Shown here: positions 1 to 10,471 of the stretch, one piece after another
Position numbering within the stretch: position 1 is the stretch's first letter
How the letters are laid out: every line of letters begins with the position of its first letter
Assembly (NCBI GenBank): GCA_024500155.1
Contig: CM044871.1
Location: forward strand, 82,382,402-82,446,401
Direction: 5' to 3'
From: Chenopodium formosanum
Taxonomy: Eukaryota; Streptophyta; Magnoliopsida; Caryophyllales; Amaranthaceae
Length of the DNA stretch: 64,000 nt
Translations under genes and position numbers: made by a program
Notes under the pieces: model-generated
What the model was told of the DNA's origin: nothing
What the model saw: only the letters and a program-made list of their open reading frames with translations
The model's database searches: none

Positions 1-1527
1 TAAAAACCACACTTAGAAATCTATTTGAAGTTGGATATTCCGATCCCGATATGATATTAGTGACATCACTAAACACTTTCAAAAGTTCATTCAATTTCTC
101 AATTTTCAACCAATCATCACCACTAGGACAATTTACATAATCTTTATCCTCTAAAGCAAGTCTAGCAAATACCTCTTTGAATTTAATCGCGCAAGACAAC
201 ATGTCATACGTTGTATTCCACCTAGTCTTGCACTCAAGAACCAATCTTCTTTCTTTTAGGTTGAATTGGTTGACAATGTCCACAAACTTGAGCATTCGAG
301 CTTCACTATCATTGAGATAGTCAACGGACTCATGCACATTCTTTATGATCGACTTCACTTGCTTTAGCCCATGTTGAACCATAATGTTCAATATATGAGC
401 ACAACACCGAACATGAAACAACTTTCCTCCACAAATCAACCTCTTGGTTAATGAGAAAGTATCCTTCAAGATAGTTAAGCAAGAGTCATTTGCCGTTGCA
501 TTGTCAACCGAAATTGTGAAAACCTAGCAAAATGAGAAAGAAACAAATTATATAAATTAAGAATTAAGACAAATAAACAATTAAACATAAATTAATTTAA
601 GAATTAAGACAAATAAGCAAGAGTCATTAAGGCTACTTACTTTATTCTCAATTTCCCACTCCTTTAAGCACTTAAATAAACAATTAGCTATGTCCCTTCC
701 CTTTCGAGGAGGTGGTAGGTGGACAAAGCTCAAAATTCGCTTTTGGAGTTTCCATTGTTGATCGACAAAGTGAGCAGTGACAACCATGTACTCAATTTTT
801 TGTGGCTTTGAACGCCACAAATCAGTGGTCAAGGATATCTTTTCAACATTCTTTAAGGCATCCTTTAACTTTTTCTTTTCACTCTCATAAGTTTTGAAAG
901 CATCTTGTCTTATAGTGTGACGAGACACTCCTTTCATTGTGGAATTCCTCTCTTCAACATCAAGTTGAAACCCTCTTCTTCAACAATCGTGAAAGGTTTT
1001 TCGTGCATGACAAGCCAATGTGCAATACCTTCCCTCATACTACTCATATCCAAGTGACCATCATGTAAAGCACTAACAAAAGATGAACAAGGAGTGGGAG
1101 TTGTGGATTTAGATGGTAGAAAATTAATCATGGTTTGTTGTTTTAGGTTTGCTTTTTTTTTAGGACACTTGTCAAGGTGACGCTTGTAATGAGTAGTACT
1201 ACCGGATTCCAAGCAAGATAATAAAACATTGCAATGCTTACATTTGACTTTCCATTTGTTTTTAACTTTGAAAGGTTCCGTTAAGTCTTTCCAAACCTCA
1301 GATTGTCTTTTCCTCTTAAAAGGACCCTTCGGTTGATTTTCTTGAACATCATCACCCTCTTCTTCATTGTTATTTGCATCTTTATCTCCTTCTTCTTGCT
1401 CCACACCTTCCTCCACATCCTCCACATGTTGCATTTCATCATCATAATTCACATAGAATTCCTCAACAATAGGTGGTACATTGGAAGAAGGTTCATTTGT
1501 AGAGTCTTTCTCCATATTAGAAGTCAT
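1..1527 (-). pseudogene. hAT transposase with BED zinc finger, frameshifted and cut by the window edge
   Basis: Minus-strand start at 1527 (Met-Thr-Ser-Asn-Met), after which comes an acidic N-terminus. A BED-type zinc finger follows, with the Cys pair in KCKHC and then His-X4-His within THYKRH (about 1280-1180). The second part (937-641) has the hAT middle region with a DLWRSKPQK block. A GT-AG intron (640-524) joins it to a third block (523-1) that encodes hAT core text such as SVDNATANDS, CAHILN and KTRWNTTYDML. The reading frame breaks at 934-937: the first part hits TGA while the family sequence continues one base out of frame, which suggests a single-base deletion. The C-terminal dimerisation domain is outside the window. 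The copy is probably inactive. Family is clear; autonomy cannot be judged. Confidence 0.8.
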
Positions 1528-1611
1528 TACTGCAAATATTATAGATTTTCTCATAAATATTATAGTGTATCACAAATATTACAAGATTAAATAATACATT
1601 ATATCTAAGTA

Positions 1612-1740
1612 CTTCAATACTTCAATAAACAATACATTATCAACAATAATTCACAATACTTCAATAAACAATACATTATCAACAATAATTCACAATACTT
1701 CAATAAACAATACATTATCAACAATAATTCACAATACTTA
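1612..1740. repeat. 39-bp tandem repeat, about 3 copies, in the hAT leader
   Basis: The unit CAATACTTCAATAAACAATA plus 19 further bases recurs with a period of 39 (TCACAATACT begins at 1651, 1690 and 1729). Looser copies of CAATACATTAGCA and AATCTGAAATTAA continue to about 2100. The repeats lie 5' of the transposase coding region. Confidence 0.85.
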
Positions 1741-2512
1741 AGGTGTTTAAAATCTGAAATTAAAATCTGAAATTAAAAAAATCTGAAATTAACAATACAT
1801 TAGCAGATACAAGGGCAGATCAATACATTAGCAATACAAGGGCAGATCAATACATTAGCAATACATAATTGCAAAAAATCTGAAATTAACAATACATTAG
1901 CAGATCATATATTCACATCAAAAAATCTGAAATTTAAAATCTGAAATTAAAAAAGCAAAAAAATAAAATAAAAAAAATAAGAGACATACATTCACAGGGC
2001 TCACAGCAGATCATATATTCACATCATTTGCAATTAAGAGATTAGAGAAATACAGAATATCACATATTCACATCAATCTGAAATTAAATCTGAAATTAAA
2101 AAAGCAAAAAAAAAAAATAAAAAAAAAAATAAGAAACATACCTGAAACAGCGGCAGCAGAACGCGAACGTCGGCAGCAGCAGAACACGAACGGCGGATTA
2201 ATGATTTATGATTGAAAATGGGCTGGCCCAAATAATGTTGCATGGGTAAAGTTATTTTTTTGTGTGTATTTTTGTTTTTATTTTTAATGTAAAGTGAAAT
2301 AATATTTATTATAAAATATTAATTAAAAAAATATTAACGAGCTGCTCACGAGCTTAACGAGTCGAGTAGGGACTTGCTCGACTTGACTCGTTAACGTACC
2401 GAGTCGAGCTGGAGCTCGAGCCGATCTCCCGCGAGCCGAGCTTTGACCGAGCTTTGACCGAGCCGGTCACGAGCTGCTCGCGAGCTCGACTGCTCAAATA
2501 GCACCCCTAGTT

Positions 2513-2866
2513 GAGAGGCAGGATGCTGCTCAAGCTCAGAAAAACTTTGCAGCAACCCTGGAGGCGGAGCAAAACCGCCATGTTGCTGAGAGTGATGCTG
2601 ACAACGATGCCCGTATGAAGATTGCTTGGGCTGCCTTGTACCCAGACGCGGATTATAGCATCTGGGCAATGGCGCACAGCTATGCCGAGTACGTGGTGTA
2701 CTTGAGAGAGCAAGGCGAGCCAGAGCCTGCCTCCTTTGAAGCCTGGCTCAGCAACAATGAGCCGTCCGCGCCTGAGCTTCCTGGTCCTGGTGAAGCGCAG
2801 GAAATTCCCTCAGACGATGAGGAGAAGGGAGAGGACCAGGAGGCTCCGTCTGCAGGCCAAAAGTGA
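2513..2866 (+). CDS. Antisense ORF of the Ty3 element, C-terminal part
   Basis: An open plus-strand frame runs from the hAT junction (2513) to a stop at 2864-2866, giving about 117 residues with no start of its own. An internal ATG exists at 2615. The visible part is hydrophilic and acidic: an Ala/Gln/Glu-rich, possibly coiled segment, then ALYPDADYSIWAMAHSYAEY, then a Glu/Pro-rich tail with DDEEKGED. It runs opposite to gag-pol, which matches the position and orientation of the extra ORF of Tat elements; its function is not known. The N-terminal part must lie on the far side of the hAT, outside the window, so the ORF is disrupted. Confidence 0.6.
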   Translation, partial: ERQDAAQAQKNFAATLEAEQNRHVAESDADNDARMKIAWAALYPDADYSIWAMAHSYAEYVVYLREQGEPEPASFEAWLSNNEPSAPELPGPGEAQEIPSDDEEKGEDQEAPSAGQK

Positions 2867-4123
2867 CCCTTCAACGGCAGTATGCCAATCTTTGCTTTCT
2901 TTTAATTTTCTTTTTATTCAGCGGCTGTATGCCAAAACTTGATTTTTCGGGCTTGCGTGCCGAGTATCCTTGTATTTACCGGCTGTGGAGCCGTGTTAAT
3001 TTACAATTTTTTTCTCCCGGACGGGGTCCGGTTAACATTTGATCCATTACAACCGTTTGGTTGGATGGACTTCTATGAATTGCACCGACTAAGTCGGTTT
3101 TGATCATTTTGCATTTTGCATTTGAATTTTTAATTTTTGCGTATCTTATAAAAAGCATGCGGCGATTTTTTGCCTAACTAGTCAATAGTCTGGCTGTCCT
3201 TACCCCTGGACGGCTGTGTGATTGGTTTCAATTAGAGCTGGTTGATTGACTTGAAAACGTCTAATGTTGCAAAGAGCATGATATGTTTGTAAGTCAATCA
3301 ATCACAGTAGTGATTGCCCCAAACCAAGTGCACAGCCGTACACCAACAGGCGTTTCAGTCACTACACAGACGGCGTATGTCCGTCTTGGTAGAGATTTCA
3401 TAGCCATTGAACTCTTGCCCCAATTGGGATGAGGTGCAATTTTGGAATAAATAACCTAAGTGAGAACTTCAGCCGGTGACCGAGTGATGCCTATGGGCAT
3501 CCGTTATTTAGGAACTTGTTCGTTCTTCGCAGGTTATTTTGGTCAGACGGCTATGAGTTGACCAATTTGGTCGTTCAATTTTTGCCGTCTGCATGGATAC
3601 GTAGAACCGACAGATAATCTGTTCTCTGCAATGATTGCACCCGGAGGGGTGTCGCCGGACGCATTTGTCCATGTTGGGACATGCGATTTTATTAAAGGAG
3701 CAACCATCCGGCCATTTTAGCCTCTGGTCTTGTTTGAGACCGGTTATGTAGCCACTAAACGTTTTTGTGCTTAGCTTCTTAATCAGTGTTGAATTTACAC
3801 TAAGTATCGAACTTAATTTTTTAAGCAAACGAGTCTGTCTGGGTATTACCCAAATAGTTAGATAAATGGGGAATCCGTCTGAGTAGTACCTAAGCGGATA
3901 GTCAAGCAGTTGAATAAACAAAGTATCCAACTTAAATAAACAAGGGATCCGAGCATTACCCAGGCGGATAAACAAATGTAACCTTCACTAAGTATCGAAC
4001 TTAGTTAGGTAGATGGGGAATCCGCCTGGATATTACCCGGATGGATAATCAAACGATAACTCAATTTGCAAACAAAGACTGAATCTTCAATAATTGATTC
4101 ATTGTTTACAAAAAGTTACATTC
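2867..4123. other. Ty3 spacer between antisense ORF and integrase, with imperfect repeats
   Basis: No convincing coding frame. Imperfect repeats contain CACTAAGTATCGAACTTA (near 3798 and 3985, about 188 apart) and GGGGAATCCGYCTG..TATTACCC (near 3868 and 4016). Spacers of Tat elements often carry such satellite-like repeats. CAGNCGG/CCGNCTG words are frequent (see findings). Confidence 0.6.
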
Positions 4124-6286
4124 TCAGAAGTAGTACTTTTTTAGATTGTCTACATTCCAAGTTCTAGGCAGGCGCCTGCCGTCTAGGGTTTCCAGGCGGT
4201 AGGTGCCGTCCCTTACTTCTTCATAGATCCGGTAGGGACCTTCCCAATTTGGGGTTAGCTTTTCCAACTCATTGGCCCTACCGGTTGCCTCCATTTTTCG
4301 TAACACTAAGTCATCAACTTTCAAAGGACGCTTGTGTACTTTTTTGTTGTAGGCTCTAGTCATTCTCAGACGGTAAATCTCATGTCGCAAGGCGGCATTG
4401 CCCCTGCGCTCTGGGAGTGAATCCAATGCCAGGCACATTGCTTCCCAGTTTGCCTCTTCATCATGTAACATGACTCTAAGAGTCGGTTCGTAACGTTCGA
4501 TGGGCAAGACGGATTCAGCACCGTAAACCATGAGAAATGGGGTTTCGCCGGTTGCCCCTTTTTCTGTTGTCCGGATGGCCCATAGGACATGGATTAACTC
4601 TTCTGCCCACAAGCCACCGGCTCTTTCTATTTTCTTCTTAATTCCATCTGAGATGAGTTTGTTGAAGGCTTCAACTTGACCGTTTGCTTGGGGCCGGCCA
4701 ACAGATGCAAAGCAGCTTGAGATCCCCTGATCTCCCAACCAAGTTTTAAGTTGAGGCGTCTCAAACTGAGGACCATTATCAAACACCATAGACATAGGTA
4801 CCCCATACCGGGTGATAACATTCTTCCAGATGAAAGAAATTACGTTTGAGGTCTTGATGTTTTTTACCGCCTCAGCCTCAACCCACTTGGTGAAATAATC
4901 CACAGGTACTAAGATGTAGCGTTTTCCGTCTGGAGCAGGCGTGTAGGGACCTAGGATATCCATGCCCCATTTTGCAAACGGGATTGGGTTGTGGATGGCC
5001 GTCAGATCAGTAGCCGGGCGATGAATAAGTTTGCCAAACTTTTGGCACTTGTCACATTTCTTAACCAACTCCTTGGCGTCTGCCTCAAGAGTGGGCCAAA
5101 AATAATGTCGTCTGGCTCTGACGGCTAGGGACCTGCCGCCTATATAAGAGGCGCAGAATCCCGAGTGCAAGTCTTCGAGAACTTCCTTCCCCTTTTCTGG
5201 GGTGACACACTTCAACAGAGGCTTAAGAAACCCCGCCTTGAAGAGCTCTCCATTTCTCAACTCAAAGCTTGCAGCTCGCTTCTTCAGGACGGCTGCTTCT
5301 TGTGGCGAATCAGGAAGTGTGCCGTCTGAGAGATAAGCCCGGATGTCATCCATCCAGGTAGAGCTTCGGTCCAAAACTCCAATGGGATCTTCATTGATGC
5401 TTCTCTTTTTCAGAACTTCCCAAAAGACGGACCGAAGCGTATCATGGCAGGCGGAAGATGCCAGTTTTGACAACGCATCCGCCTGGTTATTTTCAGACCT
5501 AGGCACTTGGTTCAGCCGGAATTCCTCAAGTGCCCCGGCCTCCTTTTTGACCGCCTGAAGATATTTGATCATAGCCGGATGGGTAGCCTCATAACTTCCC
5601 TCATACTGGCTAACAACCAATTGAGAATCAGAGTAGGCGTCAATTTTCATGGCCCCCGCCGCCTTACACATGTGCATGCCGGCTAGCAGGGCTTCATATT
5701 CCGCCTCATTGTTAGAGGCCTGAAACTTGAAGCGCAGTGCATACTCAAATCTGTCTCCTTTAGGAGACTCATAAATTACGTCTGCACCACAGCCGTTCTT
5801 TGTAGAGCTCCCGTCTACATACACTTTCCAAACCTGATCAAGATTATCCGGAGCCACCGGACGAGTCATTTCCACAATGAAGTCGGCAAACGCCTGACCT
5901 TTCACTGACTTTCTTGGTTCGTAAGTGATTTCAAGACTTTGCATTTCAATAGCCCATTTCAACATTCTCCCGGATGAGTTCAAGGTAGACATTGGCCGCT
6001 TGAGTGGCTGGTCCGTGTAGATCACAACCGGATGTGCCAAAAAGTAAGGCTTTAATTTTTTAAATGCCATATACAAAGCAAGGCCAAATTTTTCAACCAT
6101 AGGGTACCGGAGTTCAGCATTTTTAAGAACATGGCTAATGAAGTAAACCGGGAGCTGCACGCCGTCTCGCTCAGCAAGGAGAACGGCACTGAGGGCATGG
6201 TCTGAGACGGCTCAGTAAATGTACAATGTCTCCCTAGGCAAAGGACTGACCAACCTAGGCAGAGAGTGTAAATGCTCTTTCAGCCT
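4124..6286 (-). pseudogene. Ty3 pol: end of RT, RNase H and integrase
   Basis: The frame is open from about 6211 to the stop at 4126-4124. RNase H shows VYVDGSS, the Glu in NNEAEYEAL and the Asp in YSDSQLV. The integrase zinc region has a first His (EDLHSG) and the CDKC pair, but where family members usually have the second His there is Tyr (CASYIGGR). The catalytic core has all three acids: MDILGPY, VFDNGPQF and the Glu in GQVEAFNK. The C-terminus ends LKKYYF, typical of Tat integrase. The frame is the same as in the upstream RT block but is separated from it by TAG at 6289-6287 and TGA at 6214-6212. No chromodomain is seen. Would integrate element cDNA; probably dead here. Confidence 0.85.
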
Positions 6287-7372
6287 CTAGAACGCCGCCT
6301 CAGCATCATCCCCCCTTTCAAATCTGGTCTTCTTCCTGATTGCTTGGAAGAAGTAGAGGCATTTGTCATCTGACCGGCTGAGGAATCTTCCCAAGGCGGC
6401 CAGGAAACCGGTGAGTCTCTGGACTTCTTTGACAAAGCGGGGTGACTTCATGTCAATCACCGCCTGCATCTTCTCAGGGTTAGCCTCTATCCCCCTTTGA
6501 TCAATCAGGAATCCGAGAAACTTCCCAGACTCAACACCAAAGACGCATTTCTTAGGATTTAACATAACCTTATGCCGCCTGAGTGTGGTGAAGGTTTCTC
6601 GGAGATCAGCAAGGTGATCCGCATGCTGCTTGGATTTGACTATCATGACATCAATGTACGCCTCCACATTCCTCCCAATCTGATTAACAAAGACCGTATT
6701 AATCATCCGTTGGAAAGTGGCAGGCGCATTTTTCAAGCCAAACGGCATCACAATATAACAGAATAACCCCTGATCAGTGACGAAGGCCGTCTTCTCTTGA
6801 TCTTTCTTCCACAGGGGTATCTGATGGAAGCCGAAATAGGCATCCATAAAGCTCATCAAGGCGTGGCCGGCTGTAGAGTCGACCAGACTGTCGATTTTTG
6901 GAAGCGGATAACTGTCCTTTGGACACGCCTTGTTGAGGTCTGTATAAGCAACACACATGCGCCAGGTCCTATTCGGTTTCTTAACAAGGACCACATTGGC
7001 CACCCAGTCGGGAAAATTACAAGGCCGAATGAACCTGGTGTCTAGCAGCTTTTTGACTTCGGCAGTTGTCGCCTGACTTCTTTCCTCGTCGTGGTTTCTT
7101 TTCTTTTGCCGGATGGGCTTCTTTTTGGGATCCACGGCGAGTTTGTGGACAGCGAGATCCGGGCTGACGCCTGGCATCTCTTCCACTTCAAAGGCAAAGA
7201 TGTCTTTGAATTCCTTTAGCAGGAGGTGCAGGCTTGCACCCAAAGTAGCATGAGCAACCGTCCCAACCTTAATAGTACGTTCTGGACGGCTGTCATCCAG
7301 AACGAGATCAATGCTTTCGCCAGCCGGTTGGAGACGGAGCTCATCTGACCGCTCACCGGTCAGTGATTGCTA
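6287..7372 (-). pseudogene. Ty3 reverse transcriptase domain
   Basis: Contains the RT order YTDLNKACPKDSYPLP, then FMDAYFGFHQI with the first catalytic Asp, then MPFGLKNAPATFQRM. At the catalytic box, which is normally Tyr-X-Asp-Asp, the sequence is YIDVM (about 6650): the second Asp is Val. The thumb block follows (FLGFLIDQRGIEANPEKMQA). The frame is entered through TAG at 7372-7370 and left through TAG at 6289-6287, both in frame. Two independent kinds of damage make this copy non-autonomous. Confidence 0.85.
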
Positions 7373-8458
7373 TTTTTTCTCTTTCTTCACCTCCACCAGC
7401 AGAGGTGCCTTTCTTTTCTTCCCGGCTGCTGGTGGGACGGGAGCCGGTTCGGCATCCTTGACATTGTCAAGGTCTATTGGTTCCTGTTCGCCTGGGGCCA
7501 CAGTATCTCGGACGGCTGAGAGATAGTACTCCCGGGCCGTCTTCTGATCCCCATTTAAGGAACCGACAGAGCCGTCATCCCTCTCATACTTGATGAGCAT
7601 GAGAGACGGGATGATTACTGCCTTGGCTACGTTAAGGGTTGGCCTGCCAAGGATGATGTTGTAGGCGGTCAACTCCTCAACGACCAAGAATCTGACGACA
7701 ATGTGTCGTCCCTGGCCTTTCTCCCCCAGCCGGATGGGTAAGTCAATTCTCCCGGCTGGGTAGACCATCCCACCCCCAAAACCAACCAAGGGGTGGGTGA
7801 CCGGATGCATGCTGCTAACATTATATTTCAGCTTTTGCAGCCACCGGAGGCTGATGATGTCTGATGAGCTGCCGGTGTCTATAAGGATCCGTCCAACCAG
7901 CTGGTTGGCAACCTTACATTCAATGACCACCCGGTCATCATGCGGGCGGCGGACGCTGCCCCTGTCCTTCTCAGTGATCAGGACGTCTGGGAAGGAGGAG
8001 CTGACTTCCGCCTGCTCATCATCATCTTTGTCCATCTTTCGAAGATGGCTCTTGGTGCCCCGGATGGTAGGGCCACCACATGAGAACCCGCCTGCTATAG
8101 TGTAGACCGGATCCTTGTCGATATCCGAACTACTAGCAGGCTGGGGGGTAGTCTTGGAGGACTGACCCTTGTTTTTCTTTTTTGCCCCGGCTGGGGACTT
8201 AGAAATGTAGGACTTCAGCAGCCCTTTGTCAGCCAGACGGTCCAACGCCCGTTGAAGACTAAAGCAGTCGTTGGTGTCATGGCCAACTTCCTCATGGAAC
8301 TGACAGAATTTATTTTTGTTCCGTGACTGGACAGAACTCTTCATAGGATTCGGCTTCTCAATGGACAGCCGGTCCTTTACCTCCATGAGGATGGAGTTGC
8401 AGTCTTTGTTAAACTCGTACTTGGGGACGTACGGTTTAAACTCTTTCTTTTTCTTCTA
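7373..8458 (-). pseudogene. Ty3 gag C-terminus and aspartic protease
   Basis: After the in-frame TAG at 8458-8456 the frame continues through a gag zinc-finger-like block (CQFHEEVGHDTNDCFSLQ, near 8305-8250), a Lys-rich linker, and the protease. The protease shows the active-site motif LIDTGSSSDI near 7880 and the flap/hydrophobic block YNIILGRPTLN near 7650. It would process the element's polyprotein. The next TAG is at 7372-7370, in the same frame. Confidence 0.8.
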
Positions 8459-9949
8459 GGACGGGTGGTCAGAGTCACTAACCGCCCAGACTTCTTTTCT
8501 CTTCTTGCTCTCTTCTTTCTTTTTTGCCGGCTGAGCAGGCCGGTTGTCTTTCTGCTTGTCGGACTTTTTGGAGTCCGACTGGCTACCAGGCGAGCAGAGG
8601 TCGGTAGCTTGGATGTAGCTCTCCGCCTCCCTCAGGGCCGCCTGTAGGGTGAAAGCCCCTTTTCTGACAAGGTCAAACTTAAAAGTCGACCCGTCTCTCA
8701 GACCCTTAAAAAAGTCTGTAAAAGGTACCTCATCAGACAGCCCCTGAATCTGAATTCTGATCAGGTTGAACCGCCTGACATATGAGTGCAGCCCTTCTCT
8801 CTCTCCTTGCTTAACAGTGCTCAGATCAAGGCTTGTTTTCTTAGCAGGGATGTTCATTGAGAAGTTAGAGGCAAACAGGAAGGCAAGCTTCCTGAAGCTG
8901 TCTATGGACCCGGCGGGCAGATTGCCAAACCATTGTTGGGCAATGCCCTTCAATGTAGCCGGGAAGCATCGACACCAAGTGGCATCATCCAACCCCTGCA
9001 GATACATGAGGTTGGTGTAAGCCATGAGGTGATCTTCCGGGTTGGAGGTACCGTCATAGGTACCAACCAACACATTCTTAACCTTGGCCGGCTAAGCCGC
9101 CTCGGTTATCTCCCGAGTGAACGCAGAAGGTTGTTCACCCAGGCGCAGCAAACGAAGCTGCCAGTCCAAAGGTTGGACATTTGGATATGTCGCCTGACCC
9201 CCAAACAAGGCCGGCTGCATGAAGTGAGGAGGATACTGCCTGTAAGCCTGAGTAGGCACATACGGGACAGCTCCAATCATATGAGGGCCAGAATGGACGG
9301 TATTACCGCCTGTCTGACTCTCATGCAAGGAGGGTGCACTCCCTGCAGAAATGTTATTGAAGCTGTCTGGAAAGTTCGACGTTGAAGCCGACTCAGACAG
9401 CGACTGATTTCTCTTCCGGTTGATGATCTCCCGGGCATCAATAGTTGATTTTTTACTTCTCACCGGCTGCTGAGGCCGGCGAGTGTTGTTGGTATTGTTC
9501 CCAGGAAGGAGAATCTTTGACCAATCAATGGTCTCGGCTGCCTTCTCCTTTGGATGGGGAGTGGGCTGCCGGTTTCTGACTGACTTCCCCTTTCCTGGAG
9601 GAGTCTTCTTTGCCGACTGGCCTTTACTTGGACCAGCCCGGCTCTTAGTGATCAGCTCTGTGATTTCACCCTTGAAACTGGTCATGAATCTCATGAGTTC
9701 GTCTCGGGTGACAGGGACTGATCCAGCGGCCGTTTGGGTTTCCCCTTCCGGCTGCCCAGGGGGTCTGCTAGGACCCGCCTGGGAGGCACCCCGCTCCAGA
9801 GTTTCCCTGGACCGGATGTGCTTGACTCTGAGAGAGCCGTCTTCGGCTGTGGAGGTTTCGACCTGAGGATCCTCATCCTCCTCATGGTCTGTACAAACTT
9901 CTGGGTCTTCACCCAGACGGTTAGGAGGTGGTACAGACTCTTGAACCAT
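8459..9949 (-). pseudogene. Ty3 gag, N-terminal and capsid region
   Basis: Start ATG at 9949, 33 bases inside the LTR border. A long Pro/Gln/Ser-rich N-terminal region is followed by the retrotransposon gag core: VGTYDGTSNPEDHLMAYTNL, ATLKGIAQQWFGNLPAGSI and SFRKLAFLFASNF (about 9065-8800). A Lys/Glu-rich end follows. An in-frame TAG at 9094-9092 splits the N-terminal region from the capsid core. No frameshift is seen over the whole of 9949-4124 (1942 codons including five internal stops). Confidence 0.8.
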
Positions 9950-9964
9950 CTTCGAGGTACTCTC

Positions 9965-9982
9965 CCCATAGACGGCGCCAAA
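9965..9982 (-). other. Primer binding site of the Ty3 element
   Basis: Directly inside the LTR the minus strand reads TGGCGCCGTCTATGGGGA (preceded by AT), a TGGCGCC-type primer binding site common in plant Ty3 elements. It is complementary to a tRNA 3' end; the exact tRNA was not determined. Confidence 0.75.
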
Positions 9983-10471
9983 TGTTTTGGGTGTTTTTGT
10001 CCCTCGGGAGAGTTACGTCATGAAGCCTGGTCTGGTCGGTCTGTACCTGCAAAATAACGGAGACTCCGGGTGGATGGAGCTCCGCCTCCGATGGTCAAGT
10101 TAGTAACTTGAAGCGGAATAAAGAGTACGGAAATTTAGGTGGGGATCTGCTTGGATTCCAAGCTCAGGTGTTTCTCTGATGTAAGAGAATACAGGTGTAA
10201 TAAATGGTAAAACGTGCCCTCAAAATGAGGGACATCTCCCTATTTATAGGGTCATTGGGAATTGTGCCCCTGATTAGGTCACTGAACCCTAATCATTGGT
10301 GGGATGCGCCGTTTTGCGGCATTCTCGGGATTTGGGCCTGAAGGCCGCCTTTTCCCTTGATTTCTGGGAGGACACGTGTCGAGCATGGATTGGTCCATTT
10401 TGGACCAATCCGGGGCTGACACGTGTCACCCTCTGATTGGGCCACGTGGCAGGGTGAAATTACCCTAAACA
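9983..10471 (-). repeat. 5' LTR of the Ty3 element
   Basis: A 489-bp stretch bounded by TGTTTTGGG and CCCTAAACA on the plus strand (TG...CA with matching inverted ends). It abuts the primer binding site on its inner side. It contains a clear minus-strand promoter. The duplicate LTR is outside the window, so insertion age cannot be estimated here. The 5-bp target duplication would be TATTT at 10472-10476. Confidence 0.75.
10239..10250 (-). promoter_or_regulatory. TATA box of the LTR promoter
   Basis: The minus strand reads CCTATAAATAGG, a strong plant TATA box inside the LTR. Transcription toward gag would begin roughly 25-35 bases further left. Confidence 0.7.

Larger units (their letters stand above)
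1..2509 (-). mobile_element. hAT (Ac-like) DNA transposon, right part; left end outside window
   Basis: The right terminus reads, on the minus strand, TAGGGGTGCTATTTGAGC, a hAT-type terminal repeat. It is followed inward by a cluster of GAGCTCG/CGAGC subterminal words (about 2335-2500), which are usual transposase-binding repeats in plant hATs. Then come an AT-rich leader with short repeats (about 1570-2150) and the transposase gene. The flanking 8 bases at 2510-2517 would be the target-site duplication, but the matching copy lies off the left edge and cannot be checked. DNA immediately to the right resumes an ORF of the Ty3 element, so this hAT inserted into that retrotransposon. Terminus identity is seen directly; the extent to the left is inferred. 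Confidence 0.8.
2510..10471 (-). mobile_element. Ty3-type LTR retrotransposon, Tat/Retand-like; 3' end outside window
   Basis: On the minus strand the order is LTR (10471-9983), primer binding site, gag, protease, reverse transcriptase, RNase H, integrase, a long spacer, then an ORF in the opposite direction. An antisense ORF between integrase and the 3' LTR is a known feature of some Tat-lineage elements (Retand, RIRE2, Grande). The RNase H-integrase text and the CQFHEEVGHDTNDC gag finger also fit Tat. The element is interrupted at 2509/2510 by the hAT, and its remaining 3' part with the second LTR is beyond the left edge. Lineage is assigned from recall, not from a tree. Confidence 0.85.

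Noticed and set aside
3508..3975. 155-codon minus frame in the retrotransposon spacer
   Set aside because: No known domain, and it lies in repeat DNA; the frame is probably open by chance.
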